DNA of 64,000 bases from Parasphingorhabdus sp. SCSIO 66989 (GTDB lineage Bacteria; Pseudomonadota; Alphaproteobacteria; Sphingomonadales; Sphingomonadaceae). Made by a program: the position numbers and the translations under genes. Below the pieces are notes generated by a model. That model was given only the letters and a program-made list of their open reading frames with translations. It was not told the DNA's origin and did no database searches. The DNA lies in contig NZ_CP136594.1 of assembly GCF_032852305.1 (NCBI RefSeq), forward strand, positions 2,145,501-2,209,500. The letters run 5' to 3'. Numbering within the stretch: position 1 is the stretch's first letter; the number at the start of each line of letters is the position of its first letter. Positions 45,653-54,766 of this stretch are shown in pieces.

Positions 45653-48010
45653 CTAGGCGCTTTTCCGCTGCTGTAGTGTAAAGAGCTGAGACGCCTCATC
45701 GGCAGGCATTGGACGGCCATAATAATAGCCCTGTATCTTCTTGCAGCCTAAATCTGTTAACCGGCGCGCCTCGGCTTCATCCTCCACGCCTTCTGCCGTC
45801 GTGGACATGCCCAGGCTATCCGCCAACGCGACCACGGCACGGACAATAGCCAAACTTTCGGGAACATCGCGTGCAGCGCCCTGCACGAAACTGCGGTCAA
45901 TTTTGATATTGGTGAAGCGGGTTTTCCGAAGATAGCCAAGTGAGGAATAGCCGGTACCAAAATCATCGAGAGACAAACCAACACCGAGCGACAAAATCTT
46001 GTCGAGAACATCAATCGCCATAGTGCCTTCATGCAGGAAGATACTCTCGGTCACTTCAATATCCAGTCGCTGTGGTGGCAATCCCGATGACGACAATGCC
46101 TCAATCAATATTGTCATAAAATTGGGATCACTAAGCTGTCCAGCGGAGACATTGACTGAGAGCTTGGTATCAACCGGCCAGTTCATTGCCTCCTTACAGG
46201 CGTTTTCCAGAACCCACCGGCCTATAGGGACAATCAGCCTGGCATCTTCCGCCAAGGGGATGAATTTGGCGGGCGAGACATGTCCCAATTCAGGGTTATG
46301 CCAGCGTAACAACACCTCAAAGCCGCAGATTTCTTCTCTTTCGGCGCGCACAATTGGCTGGAAATTCAAGGTGAACTCGTCATTCGCTAACGCCTTGCGA
46401 AGAGCAATCTCCATAATGCGGCGCTCTTCTGCATGCATGTGCAGCTTGGGCTCATAGCCATGATGCTTGTTGCCACCTTCATCTTTAGATCGGTAAAGTG
46501 CTAGATCGGCATTTCGGACCAACATCTCCACCGTACGACCATCCCGCGGAGCGATAGCGGAGCCGATGCTGGCGCCGACAAACACGGTATGCTGGTCCAC
46601 TTCATAGGGCCCCGATAACGCTTCAATGATCTTCTGGGAGAGATTCTGAATGTAACTGGTATCGGGAACCTCTTTGATCAGCACCGCGAATTCGTCGCCG
46701 CCGAGACGACCGCACATCTCATTCTTGGTCATTAGCGCGTTGAGACGCTGTGATACCTGTGCCAGCAAACGGTCACCAACAAGGTGGCCCAGCGTGTCAT
46801 TCACCGTTTTGAAGCGATCAAGGTCAATCATCAAGAACGCGCTGCGTTGACGCCATTTCTCTGAATCCCGCATCGCCTTGTCGGTTGCTTCGGTAATGTG
46901 CAGCCTGTTCGGCAGCCCAGTCAGGGTGTCATAACGGGCCATATGGGCAATTTTCTCCGCCGACTCCCGCTGCTCGGTAACGTCGGAACCAACGCCCCGG
47001 AACCCTAGAAAAACGCCGTTATCATCCAGTTTTGGCGATGCTGACAACTCCCACCAACGGATCTTTTCGCCAATGTGCACTCGCACCATAAGGTTGCTAA
47101 AACTCTCTCTTCGTTTCAGCTTCTCTGCAAGATCATGTAGGCTGGAGTGGAATTTGCCCGTTTCCCATGATGTGCCAGCAATCAGTTCCAGAAGAGAGTG
47201 GCCCTCAACCTCATCAACGGTGCGGCCCAGCGCATAGGCAAAGCGCGGACTTACGTGACTTACACGCCGCGAAGGATCAATCTGCCAGAGCCAATCAGCG
47301 CCGCTCTCCTCAAACTCGCGCAGCAGAAGGCTAACCACTTCTGACTTTTCATTCAGTCCATGGACAGAGAGGCGGTAACTCAGATAATCGCGAGCTGTTT
47401 CCAGGCAGGCAGCAATCAGAATGAACATTAGGCATATTGCCGCTGAAGCCATCACAAACTGGTTGGTGAGAATAAAGGAAAAAGTGCTGGCAACGCCAAC
47501 GATCATCGCAAACAATACCGCACCCAATGGCATGGTAGACAGGATCATAGAGGAACCGACCATCAAAGCAGCGATGATCGTCCAGGTCGCACTATGCTGA
47601 TCCACGGTGCCATATTGGCTGAACAGCAGGATAGGAACCGACCAAGACAAGCCGGATATGACGCCTCCGGCGGCAATGCCTTTGGCTGCGCCACTGCTAA
47701 TTTCAAAGTTATTGCGACCACCTTTGCGCTGCCGGGCACGCGTAACCAGCGCATTGCCGATAATCGCAAGCAAGCTACCAACCACCCAGGAGGCGAGAAG
47801 CGCCATCGGAACCGCAAGATAATGGATTTGTGCAACGAGTATGATCCCGAGCACATTGGCGATAACACGCATAAAACCAATATGGGAGAAGCGTTCAAAC
47901 TGAATCGCACGTATCTTATCCCAGTCAAAACCTTCTGGTTTCGACAGGCCCAAAATGCCCAATAAGGGCAATGGCTTTCCATCCTCAGGTGTTAACAGCG
48001 TTTCAGTCAC
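45653..48010 (-). CDS. Membrane GGDEF-EAL protein with PAS sensor
   Basis: A 785-residue protein with about six membrane segments between 45 and 205, a PAS domain (about 225-350), an intact GGDEF domain (GGDEF at 437-441, DLDRFKTVND before it) and an EAL domain. The EAL motif reads EVL at 565-567; E565, N620, E652, DDFGTG from 682 and the later lysine are kept. It could make and break c-di-GMP. The GTG start at 48010 has a poor ribosome site, but no ATG lies near; the start is uncertain. It is 91 bases downstream of the GFA gene stop. Confidence 0.9.
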   Translation of the reverse strand: MTETLLTPEDGKPLPLLGILGLSKPEGFDWDKIRAIQFERFSHIGFMRVIANVLGIILVAQIHYLAVPMALLASWVVGSLLAIIGNALVTRARQRKGGRNNFEISSGAAKGIAAGGVISGLSWSVPILLFSQYGTVDQHSATWTIIAALMVGSSMILSTMPLGAVLFAMIVGVASTFSFILTNQFVMASAAICLMFILIAACLETARDYLSYRLSVHGLNEKSEVVSLLLREFEESGADWLWQIDPSRRVSHVSPRFAYALGRTVDEVEGHSLLELIAGTSWETGKFHSSLHDLAEKLKRRESFSNLMVRVHIGEKIRWWELSASPKLDDNGVFLGFRGVGSDVTEQRESAEKIAHMARYDTLTGLPNRLHITEATDKAMRDSEKWRQRSAFLMIDLDRFKTVNDTLGHLVGDRLLAQVSQRLNALMTKNEMCGRLGGDEFAVLIKEVPDTSYIQNLSQKIIEALSGPYEVDQHTVFVGASIGSAIAPRDGRTVEMLVRNADLALYRSKDEGGNKHHGYEPKLHMHAEERRIMEIALRKALANDEFTLNFQPIVRAEREEICGFEVLLRWHNPELGHVSPAKFIPLAEDARLIVPIGRWVLENACKEAMNWPVDTKLSVNVSAGQLSDPNFMTILIEALSSSGLPPQRLDIEVTESIFLHEGTMAIDVLDKILSLGVGLSLDDFGTGYSSLGYLRKTRFTNIKIDRSFVQGAARDVPESLAIVRAVVALADSLGMSTTAEGVEDEAEARRLTDLGCKKIQGYYYGRPMPADEASQLFTLQQRKSA

Positions 48011-48101
48011 CCAAGGGTCTTAGCTAAACTATGTTATCGAAAAGTAAGCGGATGTGAAAAAACCGGCAGCCGAGGCTTCGCTTCCCTCATGAGCGATATT
48101 G

Positions 48102-48497
48102 TCAGTCCAAGGCCTCGGCCGCCTGCTCCCAATTGGCGCCGTCAAAAAGCCGATGCTCAGGGCTAAGGAGCTCTGGGTTATCTAGACAGCCATAATGCAC
48201 GCTCCAGCAATCAGGATGGGAACGCGGCTGATAGAAGCTCTTGATGCCGCACACACGACAAAACAGATGCTCCGCAGCACCAGTGCCGAAACGATAGCTG
48301 GTCAGGGCATCCGCACCCGATAACAGCGTGAAGTCCGCGTGAGGTACGATCAGATGCAGATAACCGGTGCGGCGGCAAATCGAGCAATTACAGTCGAGTA
48401 GGACGGGTTCCCGCTCCACATTTGCAGAGAAGCGCACGGCACCACAGTGACAGCCACCTTCGACGGTTACAGTCTCTGATGTACCCGGCTGACTCAT
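48102..48497 (-). CDS. GFA (glutathione-dependent formaldehyde-activating-like) family zinc protein
   Basis: A 131-residue protein with the zinc-cysteine pattern of the family: GGCHCGAVRF, DCNCSICRRTG and LFCRVCGIKSFYQPR. The archetype promotes S-hydroxymethylglutathione formation, but most members have no established activity. Its ATG overlaps the glmS stop (ATGA), so it is the third gene of a glmU-glmS unit. Why it would be tied to amino sugar synthesis is not clear. Confidence 0.88.
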   Translation of the reverse strand: MSQPGTSETVTVEGGCHCGAVRFSANVEREPVLLDCNCSICRRTGYLHLIVPHADFTLLSGADALTSYRFGTGAAEHLFCRVCGIKSFYQPRSHPDCWSVHYGCLDNPELLSPEHRLFDGANWEQAAEALD

Positions 48498-50317
48498 TCT
48501 ACGGTTACAGATTTTGCAAGATTACGCGGTTGGTCCACATCGGTCCCCTTGGTCACCGCGACATGATAGGCCAGCAATTGCACCGGCACCGCATAGACCA
48601 TCGGGGCAATCAGCGGATGCACCGCGGGAACCTCAATCGTCGCCATCACGCCGTGCGAGGCCGCGTCCAGTCCTTTGCGATCAGAGATCAAGACAATCTT
48701 GCCGCCGCGTGCCTGTACTTCCTGCATGTTGGAGACGGTCTTTTCAAATAACGGCCCTGATGGCGCGAGAACAATCACCGGCACCAGATCGTCAATCAGC
48801 GCAATGGGCCCGTGTTTCATCTCGCCAGCAGCATAGCCTTCAGCGTGAATATAGCTGATTTCCTTGAGTTTCAGAGCCCCTTCCAGCGCCATCGGAAAAT
48901 CGGGACCACGGCCCAGATACAGCACATCGCGGGCCGGGGCGATCAATGGCGCCATCTTCTCAATCTCTCCATCGAACGACAAAGCCGCGTTCAACGCAGC
49001 CGGTGCTTCGGTGAGATGCTCGACGATCTCCTGCTCTTCTTCGGCTGTCAGCTCGCCCTTGGCACGCGCCAGATTTGTCGCCAGCGCAGCGAGAACCGCC
49101 AACTGGCAGGTAAAGGCTTTGGTAGAAGCGACGCCAATTTCCGGCCCGGCATGAGTGGGAAGCAGCAGATCAGCCTCACGAGCCATGGAACTGGTTGGCA
49201 CGTTCACAACAGCGCCAATAATCTGCCCCGCTTCGCGGGCATAGCGCAGCGCGGCCAGCGTATCGGCGGTCTCGCCCGACTGGCTGATAAACAGCGCGAG
49301 GCCGCCCTCTTCCATCACTGGCTGGCGATAGCGAAATTCCGACGCAACATCGAGATCGACCGGAACACGGGCGAACTGCTCAAACCAGTATTTCGCGACC
49401 ATACCGGCATAATAGCTGGTACCGCAGGCGACGATGGTAACGCGGCGAATTTCCGAGAGATCAAACTCGATATCCGGCAGCGCGACCTTGCCTTCCAGCG
49501 GCCGCACATAGCTTTGCAGCGTCTGGGCTACGACCACGGGCTGCTCATAAATCTCTTTGAGCATGAAGTGGCGATAATTGCCTTTCTCGATCGACTGAAC
49601 GGTTGCGCCGGAATTGACGATTTCGCGCTCGACTGGCTCGTTTTCGCGATCATAAATCTCAACTGACGCGCGACGGATAACTGCCCAGTCGCCCTCTTCC
49701 AGATAGGTGATGCGCTGCGTCATCGGGGCCAAAGCGACGGCATCGGAACCGATATAATTCTCACCCTCGCCATAGCCAATCGCCAGAGGCGAGCCCTGTC
49801 TTGCGGCGATCAGCAGATCGGGGTCACTGCGGAACATAGCTGCCAGACCAAAGGCACCAACAAGCCGCGGCAGTATCTTGGCGACCGCGTCTTTGGGGGA
49901 CGTACTATTTTCGACTTCGCGCGCGATTAGGTGCGCCACTACCTCGGTATCGGTCTGGCTGGTAAACTCACGACCCTCAGCCTGCAATTCCTCGCGCAGA
50001 TCGCGGAAATTTTCTATAATGCCATTATGTACGATCACCACATCGCCAACGATATGCGGGTGGGCATTGTCTTCGGTCGCTGCGCCATGGGTGGCCCAGC
50101 GGGTATGGGCGATACCGGAGCTTCCAGCGAGTGGTTCATTGTGCAACCGCTCTGCCAGATTGACCAGCTTGCCTTGCGCCCGGCGGCGTTCCAGCTGGCC
50201 GTCAACGATGGTGCACAGACCGGCACTGTCATAGCCACGATATTCCAGGCGTTTCAGACCATCAACCAGACGGTCAGCGACATCATCCGTGCCCAAAATC
50301 CCGATAATTCCGCACAT
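48494..50317 (-). CDS. glmS: Glutamine-fructose-6-phosphate aminotransferase (isomerizing)
   Basis: This 607-residue enzyme makes glucosamine-6-phosphate from fructose-6-phosphate and glutamine, the first step to UDP-GlcNAc. Cysteine 2 (MCGIIGILG) is the glutaminase nucleophile, so the start at 50317 is fixed; AAGGA lies eight bases upstream. The SIS domains carry VACGTSYYAGMVAKYWFE, FISQSGETADTLAALR and the closing LAKSVTVE. It follows glmU by 17 bases. No glmS ribozyme is expected or seen. Confidence 0.97.
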   Translation of the reverse strand: MCGIIGILGTDDVADRLVDGLKRLEYRGYDSAGLCTIVDGQLERRRAQGKLVNLAERLHNEPLAGSSGIAHTRWATHGAATEDNAHPHIVGDVVIVHNGIIENFRDLREELQAEGREFTSQTDTEVVAHLIAREVENSTSPKDAVAKILPRLVGAFGLAAMFRSDPDLLIAARQGSPLAIGYGEGENYIGSDAVALAPMTQRITYLEEGDWAVIRRASVEIYDRENEPVEREIVNSGATVQSIEKGNYRHFMLKEIYEQPVVVAQTLQSYVRPLEGKVALPDIEFDLSEIRRVTIVACGTSYYAGMVAKYWFEQFARVPVDLDVASEFRYRQPVMEEGGLALFISQSGETADTLAALRYAREAGQIIGAVVNVPTSSMAREADLLLPTHAGPEIGVASTKAFTCQLAVLAALATNLARAKGELTAEEEQEIVEHLTEAPAALNAALSFDGEIEKMAPLIAPARDVLYLGRGPDFPMALEGALKLKEISYIHAEGYAAGEMKHGPIALIDDLVPVIVLAPSGPLFEKTVSNMQEVQARGGKIVLISDRKGLDAASHGVMATIEVPAVHPLIAPMVYAVPVQLLAYHVAVTKGTDVDQPRNLAKSVTVE

Positions 50318-50334
50318 AGGCGATCCTTTTAGCC

Positions 50335-51714
50335 CTATTGTTTCTTTTTCGTCATGGCAGCACGGAAACGCGCGGCCCATCCGGTTTTCTCTTTGGTTTC
50401 GGCGCGAACCAATGCCAATGCATCAGCCGGAACATCCTGTGTCACCGTCGCGCCGGCACCGACAATCGCGCCATCGCCGATAGTCACCGGTGCGACCAAT
50501 GCACTGTTGGAGCCGATAAATGCGCCTTTGCCAATTTCGGTGCGATATTTGAAGAAACCATCATAATTGCAGGTGATGGTGCCAGCGCCGATATTCGCGC
50601 CCGCACCGACCGAGGCATCGCCGATATAGCTCAAATGATTTGCCTTTGCGCCTTCGCCCAGCACCGCTTTCTTCATCTCGACGAAATTGCCGACCTTTGC
50701 TTTTTCGCGCAATTCTGCGCCGGGACGCAACCGAGCATAGGGGCCAATCTGGCAATTCGCGCCAATATCCGCGCCCTCAATATGGCTGAAGCTGTGGATT
50801 TCTGTGCCGCTGGCGATACGAACACCCGGGCCGAAGACCACATGCGGTGCGACGGTCACATCAGGCTCAATCGCCGTGTCATGGGCGAAGAAAACCGTTT
50901 CGGGGGCAATCAAGGTCACTCCAGCGGCCATCATTTCGGCACGCTTGCGCTGCTGCCATTGCGCTTCGACCTGTGCGAGTTCGGCGCGGCTGTTTACGCC
51001 TTCCACTTCCCAATGATCGCACTCGATCACCCGGCAGCTGCGACCTTCCACGAGCGCTATGGTGACCAGATCAGGAAGATAATATTCGCCCGAAGCATTC
51101 TCATTGCCGACTTTGGAAAGCAGTGAGAACATATCCGCAGAACGCGCCATAAGCAGGCCACTATTACACAGATTGACGTCCTTTTCGGCGTCAGTAGCGT
51201 CCTTATATTCGACCATTTTGGCAATCCGGCCGTCATCATTGGCGATTACCCGGCCATAGGCCTTGGCGTCCTCAGGACGGAAACCCAACACAACCGCAGC
51301 GGGCATAGCACTATTGGCATCCGCTTTATGCAATGCTTGGCGCATCGCATTGACGGTATCACCACTGACCATCGGAACATCACCAAAACAGGCGAGCACA
51401 TCGCCGTCAAAACCATCCAGCAGAGGTTCAGCCTGCAACACCGCATGACCAGTGCCCAATTGCTCCTCCTGAACCGCAATATCGGCACCGCGTTCGTGTG
51501 CTATCGGTTCGACCTGTTCACGGCTTTTGCCAACCACAACAATCTTGCGCATTTCAGCGCCTTCAGAGATCGCATCCAGACTGTCGAGCAGATGCAGAAG
51601 CATCGGCTTGCCCGCTATCGGGTGCAGTACCTTGTGCAGCGAGGAGCGCATCCGTGTGCCCTGCCCCGCCGCCAGAATGATCGCCGCCAATGGCCGCCCA
51701 TTCAGATCGCTCAT
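50335..51714 (-). CDS. glmU: Bifunctional UDP-GlcNAc pyrophosphorylase/glucosamine-1-phosphate acetyltransferase
   Basis: This 459-residue enzyme acetylates glucosamine-1-phosphate and uridylylates the product. The N-terminal domain shows LAAIILAAGQGTRMRSSLHKVLHP and the C-terminal half is a left-handed beta-helix of hexapeptide repeats ending in ITCNYDGFFKYRTEIGKGAFIGSN. The start at 51714 has AGAGGG upstream; a longer upstream frame is not credible. It leads the glmU-glmS-GFA unit and is divergent from gph across 124 bases. Confidence 0.97.
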   Translation of the reverse strand: MSDLNGRPLAAIILAAGQGTRMRSSLHKVLHPIAGKPMLLHLLDSLDAISEGAEMRKIVVVGKSREQVEPIAHERGADIAVQEEQLGTGHAVLQAEPLLDGFDGDVLACFGDVPMVSGDTVNAMRQALHKADANSAMPAAVVLGFRPEDAKAYGRVIANDDGRIAKMVEYKDATDAEKDVNLCNSGLLMARSADMFSLLSKVGNENASGEYYLPDLVTIALVEGRSCRVIECDHWEVEGVNSRAELAQVEAQWQQRKRAEMMAAGVTLIAPETVFFAHDTAIEPDVTVAPHVVFGPGVRIASGTEIHSFSHIEGADIGANCQIGPYARLRPGAELREKAKVGNFVEMKKAVLGEGAKANHLSYIGDASVGAGANIGAGTITCNYDGFFKYRTEIGKGAFIGSNSALVAPVTIGDGAIVGAGATVTQDVPADALALVRAETKEKTGWAARFRAAMTKKKQ

Positions 51715-51838
51715 GCTACCCTCTTCATAATCATGCGAAATAGGCTGGTCATGCTGAACAGCCCGTGACAGAAATCTTCGCCGCGTCTTTGCCATGTTGT
51801 TGTTGCATATGCCAGTCCCATTGGCTCTAAGCGGCGCT

Positions 51839-52513
51839 ATGCCAGAAATATCTTTCCAAATCGTCGCCTTTGATCTTGACGGTACGTTGCTCGATACCAG
51901 CCCCGAACTGACAGCAGCGGTCAATCACACGCTTGCCATTGCCGGATGCCCGCCATTGGCGATTGATGATGTCAAACCCATGGTCGGCCTTGGTGCGAAA
52001 CACATGTTGACCGAAGGACTGACCAAGGCCGGGATTGATGACCCTGAAGCGACCAAGAAATATCTGCCCGAACTGCTCAATTATTATGGCAAGAATCTCG
52101 GCAGCGGATCACCGCCCTATCCAGGCCTGCTCAAGGTGATGGATACGCTAGACGATATGGGCATCGCCATGGCGGTGGTGACCAACAAATTTGAGCGTTT
52201 TGCCGAGACGCTCCTGACCCGCATCAATATGCGCGATCGCTTCGCCGCTGTTATTGGCGGTGATACCATGGGCAAAGGCAAGGCCAAGCCGCATCGCGCC
52301 CCGATTGACGAGATGATCAAACGCAGCGGCGGCGGCAAGGCGATCTTTATCGGCGACAGTATCTATGACGTCATGGCGGCGCATAATGCCGGAATACCGG
52401 CCATCGCCGTACGTTTCGGCTTTCTGCACCAGCCAGTGGATGAACTGGGGGCGGATGCAATCCTTGATCATTATGATGATCTACTGGGCCTGTTGGCGGA
52501 GATGTCAGATTGA
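51839..52513 (+). CDS. gph: Phosphoglycolate phosphatase-type HAD hydrolase
   Basis: This 224-residue HAD phosphatase has FDLDGTLLDTSPEL (nucleophile D12, acid D14), VVTNKFERFAETL (motif II), the lysine of KAKPHRAPI and IFIGDSIYDVMAA (motif IV). It probably removes 2-phosphoglycolate formed by DNA repair or oxygenation; other small phosphates are possible. The ATG at 51839 gives the proper N-terminus. Its 3' end overlaps the nucleotidyltransferase gene on the other strand by nine bases. Confidence 0.9.
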   Translation: MPEISFQIVAFDLDGTLLDTSPELTAAVNHTLAIAGCPPLAIDDVKPMVGLGAKHMLTEGLTKAGIDDPEATKKYLPELLNYYGKNLGSGSPPYPGLLKVMDTLDDMGIAMAVVTNKFERFAETLLTRINMRDRFAAVIGGDTMGKGKAKPHRAPIDEMIKRSGGGKAIFIGDSIYDVMAAHNAGIPAIAVRFGFLHQPVDELGADAILDHYDDLLGLLAEMSD

Positions 52514-53542
52514 CCTTTCAGCATCAGCGCCCTTGCGCCATTTGATCCATAAATGCCGCGCCAGCATAAAAGGCGGCATTCGCAGCCAGTGCGAGCGAAT
52601 ATAGATCGCAAAGCGCAGCGGCGGATGCGTCTCCTGCCCCCAACCATTGCGCGCCAATAGCCGACGGCGAAACAGCGCCTCACGCCAGCTCCATTTCGCA
52701 CCCCAGTCTTGCGGCCATGCGGTGCCATAAAGGTCATGCGCCAGCCGCAATGTACCGCGAATAGCAGGCCATAAGTCATGGCTTTGTGCACGCTCTCTTA
52801 ACTCGCCAAAACTTCGTTCTGATGTGCAAAATTCACTCACCAGCAGATGAAAATCCCACAAATTCCGCAAACCACCCGCCATATCGCCATCAGCTAGGAA
52901 ATGCGCGGCGCAATGACAGAGCATATCATGGGGATCGAGAACCTTGAGGCCATCACCAATGTCGTCGGCGCGTTCAATCATCGCCTCGGCGTCCGGCCTC
53001 GGCTTTGCGGTTAGCGGCAATATGGTGTGATGCACGTCGATCATACCATCGCGATCCCTGTGGATCAGCGGCGGCAGTTCGTGCATCCATTGGCGATAAT
53101 AGGCCTGATCATAAGGGTCTTCCTTGACCCATTCCCAGCCATTTTCGAGCAACGCCGCCTCGACGTGATCGAGCCGGTCACGCGGCACCAAAATATCGAG
53201 ATCGCCAATGTGTCGCCCTTTTGCGGCATCAAGGCCGCTGGAGAGATAGGCCGCGCCTTTGAGCAATATCGGCGGGATGCCTAGCGGCGCGAGTGCGGTA
53301 ACGGCGCATTGCGCCTCCCATCGTGCCTTTTGCTGGATTGCCGCGCATTCGGTCCGCGCATCAGCAAAGATTTGCGCTACAGCCTCCGGCACAATCTTGC
53401 CTTTCAGCCGCTCTGCCAATGTTGCCAATAACAGTTCGGCGCGGGCCACGCAGAGGATATCGGTCCATTGATTGCCGGATATCTCTGAGGCTTTCGTCGG
53501 GTTCCGCAGCAGCGTCACAAGCTGTTCAACAGGCCGGGTCAT
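52505..53542 (-). CDS. Nucleotidyltransferase family protein of the HPr-rel-A type locus
   Basis: This 345-residue protein has a minimal nucleotidyltransferase core, LLKGAAYLSSGL followed by GRHIGDLDILVP, with catalytic D114 and D116 and a downstream acid in MIDVHHTILP. It resembles the NTP_transf_5 group, members of which accompany HPr-kinase-like enzymes in some lasso peptide clusters. The ATG at 53542 overlaps the kinase stop (ATGA). It ends a four-gene unit of Tat protein, PqqD-like protein, kinase and this enzyme. It would transfer a nucleotide or sugar-nucleotide part to an unknown acceptor; the acceptor is inferred to be the phosphorylated product of the kinase. Confidence 0.85.
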   Translation of the reverse strand: MTRPVEQLVTLLRNPTKASEISGNQWTDILCVARAELLLATLAERLKGKIVPEAVAQIFADARTECAAIQQKARWEAQCAVTALAPLGIPPILLKGAAYLSSGLDAAKGRHIGDLDILVPRDRLDHVEAALLENGWEWVKEDPYDQAYYRQWMHELPPLIHRDRDGMIDVHHTILPLTAKPRPDAEAMIERADDIGDGLKVLDPHDMLCHCAAHFLADGDMAGGLRNLWDFHLLVSEFCTSERSFGELRERAQSHDLWPAIRGTLRLAHDLYGTAWPQDWGAKWSWREALFRRRLLARNGWGQETHPPLRFAIYIRSHWLRMPPFMLARHLWIKWRKGADAERSI

Positions 53543-54405
53543 GCGACACGCGCCCATAAGGCTTCGACCAGTTCCAGCGCCTCATCATTGGTCTCAAAGT
53601 CAATCGCATGCGCCGGAACCCGCTGCACCAGATTGACCAGCGCTGAAAAGCCCGCCTCGCCCAGCGCGACATAGTTGGTCGAAGCCTGGGTCAACCTGAC
53701 AAAATTCTCGGTTGGCGGCACAGTATCCGTGGCCCGCGGATAACCAAAACTGGGATAAAGCAGCAAGGCGGGCATTGCCGTCTCGCCCATGGCGGCAATA
53801 GCGCTTTCGGGTGGCTGTAAATGGCGGATCGCGCCCTTTGGCGTATCAGTCAGCAGCGGCCCGAAACGGGCATCATCGCCAACAAAATCACGCGCGACAT
53901 CAATAGCGCTGTTCTTCAGACTAATCGCACGCGGAAAGCCTTGAATATCGCCGCTGTCGAGATCAACCAGCGCAAATTCATCGCCCAAAAAACGCCAGCC
54001 ATGTTCCGCCAACAGCGCCGATAGCGTCGATTTGCCAGAGCCGGATTCACCGGTCATCAACAGCACCTTGCCATCGCGCTCGACCGCGCTGGCATGGAGC
54101 AACAAATGCCGCCGCCAGCCTAGCGCCATTTGCAGGTTCATCGCCATTTCTGCTGCCAGCAACCCTTGTGTCAGCGGCAATGGGCTGGCATCGGGGAGCA
54201 TATAATCGCCCGATAGCCGGACCGATGGCCGGAACCAGCGGCGATAGAAACGCTGTGCTTCCAGCCTAATGGTAAAATCGGCAATCGCATCATCGCAATC
54301 AGGATAAGGCTGATACAGCGCCTTAAGCTGTTCTATCGGCTGCGCCCAATCGGAACCGATACGGAATATCGCCGGGCCGACGTGGATGCGGCACTCATAG
54401 CGCAT
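53539..54405 (-). CDS. HprK-related kinase (HprK-rel-A type)
   Basis: This 288-residue protein is related to HPr serine kinase. The central block is LLLHASAVERDGKVLLMTGESGSGKSTLSALLAEHGWRFLGDEFALVDLD, with H104, the P-loop GESGSGKS at 119-126 and D142. No HPr, PTS gene or typical HprK N-terminal domain is nearby, so HPr is not the likely substrate. It overlaps the PqqD-like gene by 11 bases, with AAGG inside that gene as ribosome site, and the nucleotidyltransferase by four. A peptide or protein serine kinase acting with the PqqD-like partner is the best guess. Confidence 0.88.
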   Translation of the reverse strand: MRYECRIHVGPAIFRIGSDWAQPIEQLKALYQPYPDCDDAIADFTIRLEAQRFYRRWFRPSVRLSGDYMLPDASPLPLTQGLLAAEMAMNLQMALGWRRHLLLHASAVERDGKVLLMTGESGSGKSTLSALLAEHGWRFLGDEFALVDLDSGDIQGFPRAISLKNSAIDVARDFVGDDARFGPLLTDTPKGAIRHLQPPESAIAAMGETAMPALLLYPSFGYPRATDTVPPTENFVRLTQASTNYVALGEAGFSALVNLVQRVPAHAIDFETNDEALELVEALWARVA

Positions 54406-54760
54406 CTTTATCGCCTTGTTCCCGGACTTCACGCCGCACAAAGCCCAAAGCAACCATTTCATCCAGCCGTGCCGTCAGCCGCGTCAGATCATCTTCATTT
54501 TCAGCCTCAGGCTCGTCATCTTCGGGCTGCAGATCATATTGCGCGTTAAGCGCGGTCATGACCTGCTCTGCGGTTTCCGCGCCTTGCAGCATCGCATCTA
54601 TGATCTGCGGCACCGGCTCGATCAGCACATGCGTCTGCCCCGATGGCCGGTGATACAGCACCTGCATCTCGTCCAGTGTTTTACGCCGCCACTGGTCGGC
54701 GGGATCAAGAATATAGCGGTCAGTCAGAAACGTCTCATCCAAAAGCGGGGCTTTCGCCAT
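54395..54760 (-). CDS. PqqD-like peptide chaperone of the HPr-rel-A type locus
   Basis: A 121-residue protein with the PqqD fold pattern: a strand pair (ILDPADQWRRKTLDEMQVLYHRPSGQTHVL), then PVPQIIDAMLQGAETAEQVMTALNAQYDL, an acidic insertion (QPEDDEPEAENEDD) and a final helix-turn LTARLDEMVALGFVRRE. PqqD proteins bind the leader of a precursor peptide and present it to a modifying enzyme. Here the next gene is an HprK-like kinase, and the gene before, six bases away, encodes a Tat-signal protein that may be the client. No PQQ synthesis genes are present. Confidence 0.85.
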   Translation of the reverse strand: MAKAPLLDETFLTDRYILDPADQWRRKTLDEMQVLYHRPSGQTHVLIEPVPQIIDAMLQGAETAEQVMTALNAQYDLQPEDDEPEAENEDDLTRLTARLDEMVALGFVRREVREQGDKDAL

Positions 54761-54766
54761 ACCCGT

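Noticed and set aside
48812-49666. Open frame of 284 codons on the plus strand within glmS
   Set aside because: Antisense to highly conserved GlmS domains; composition typical of a shadow frame.
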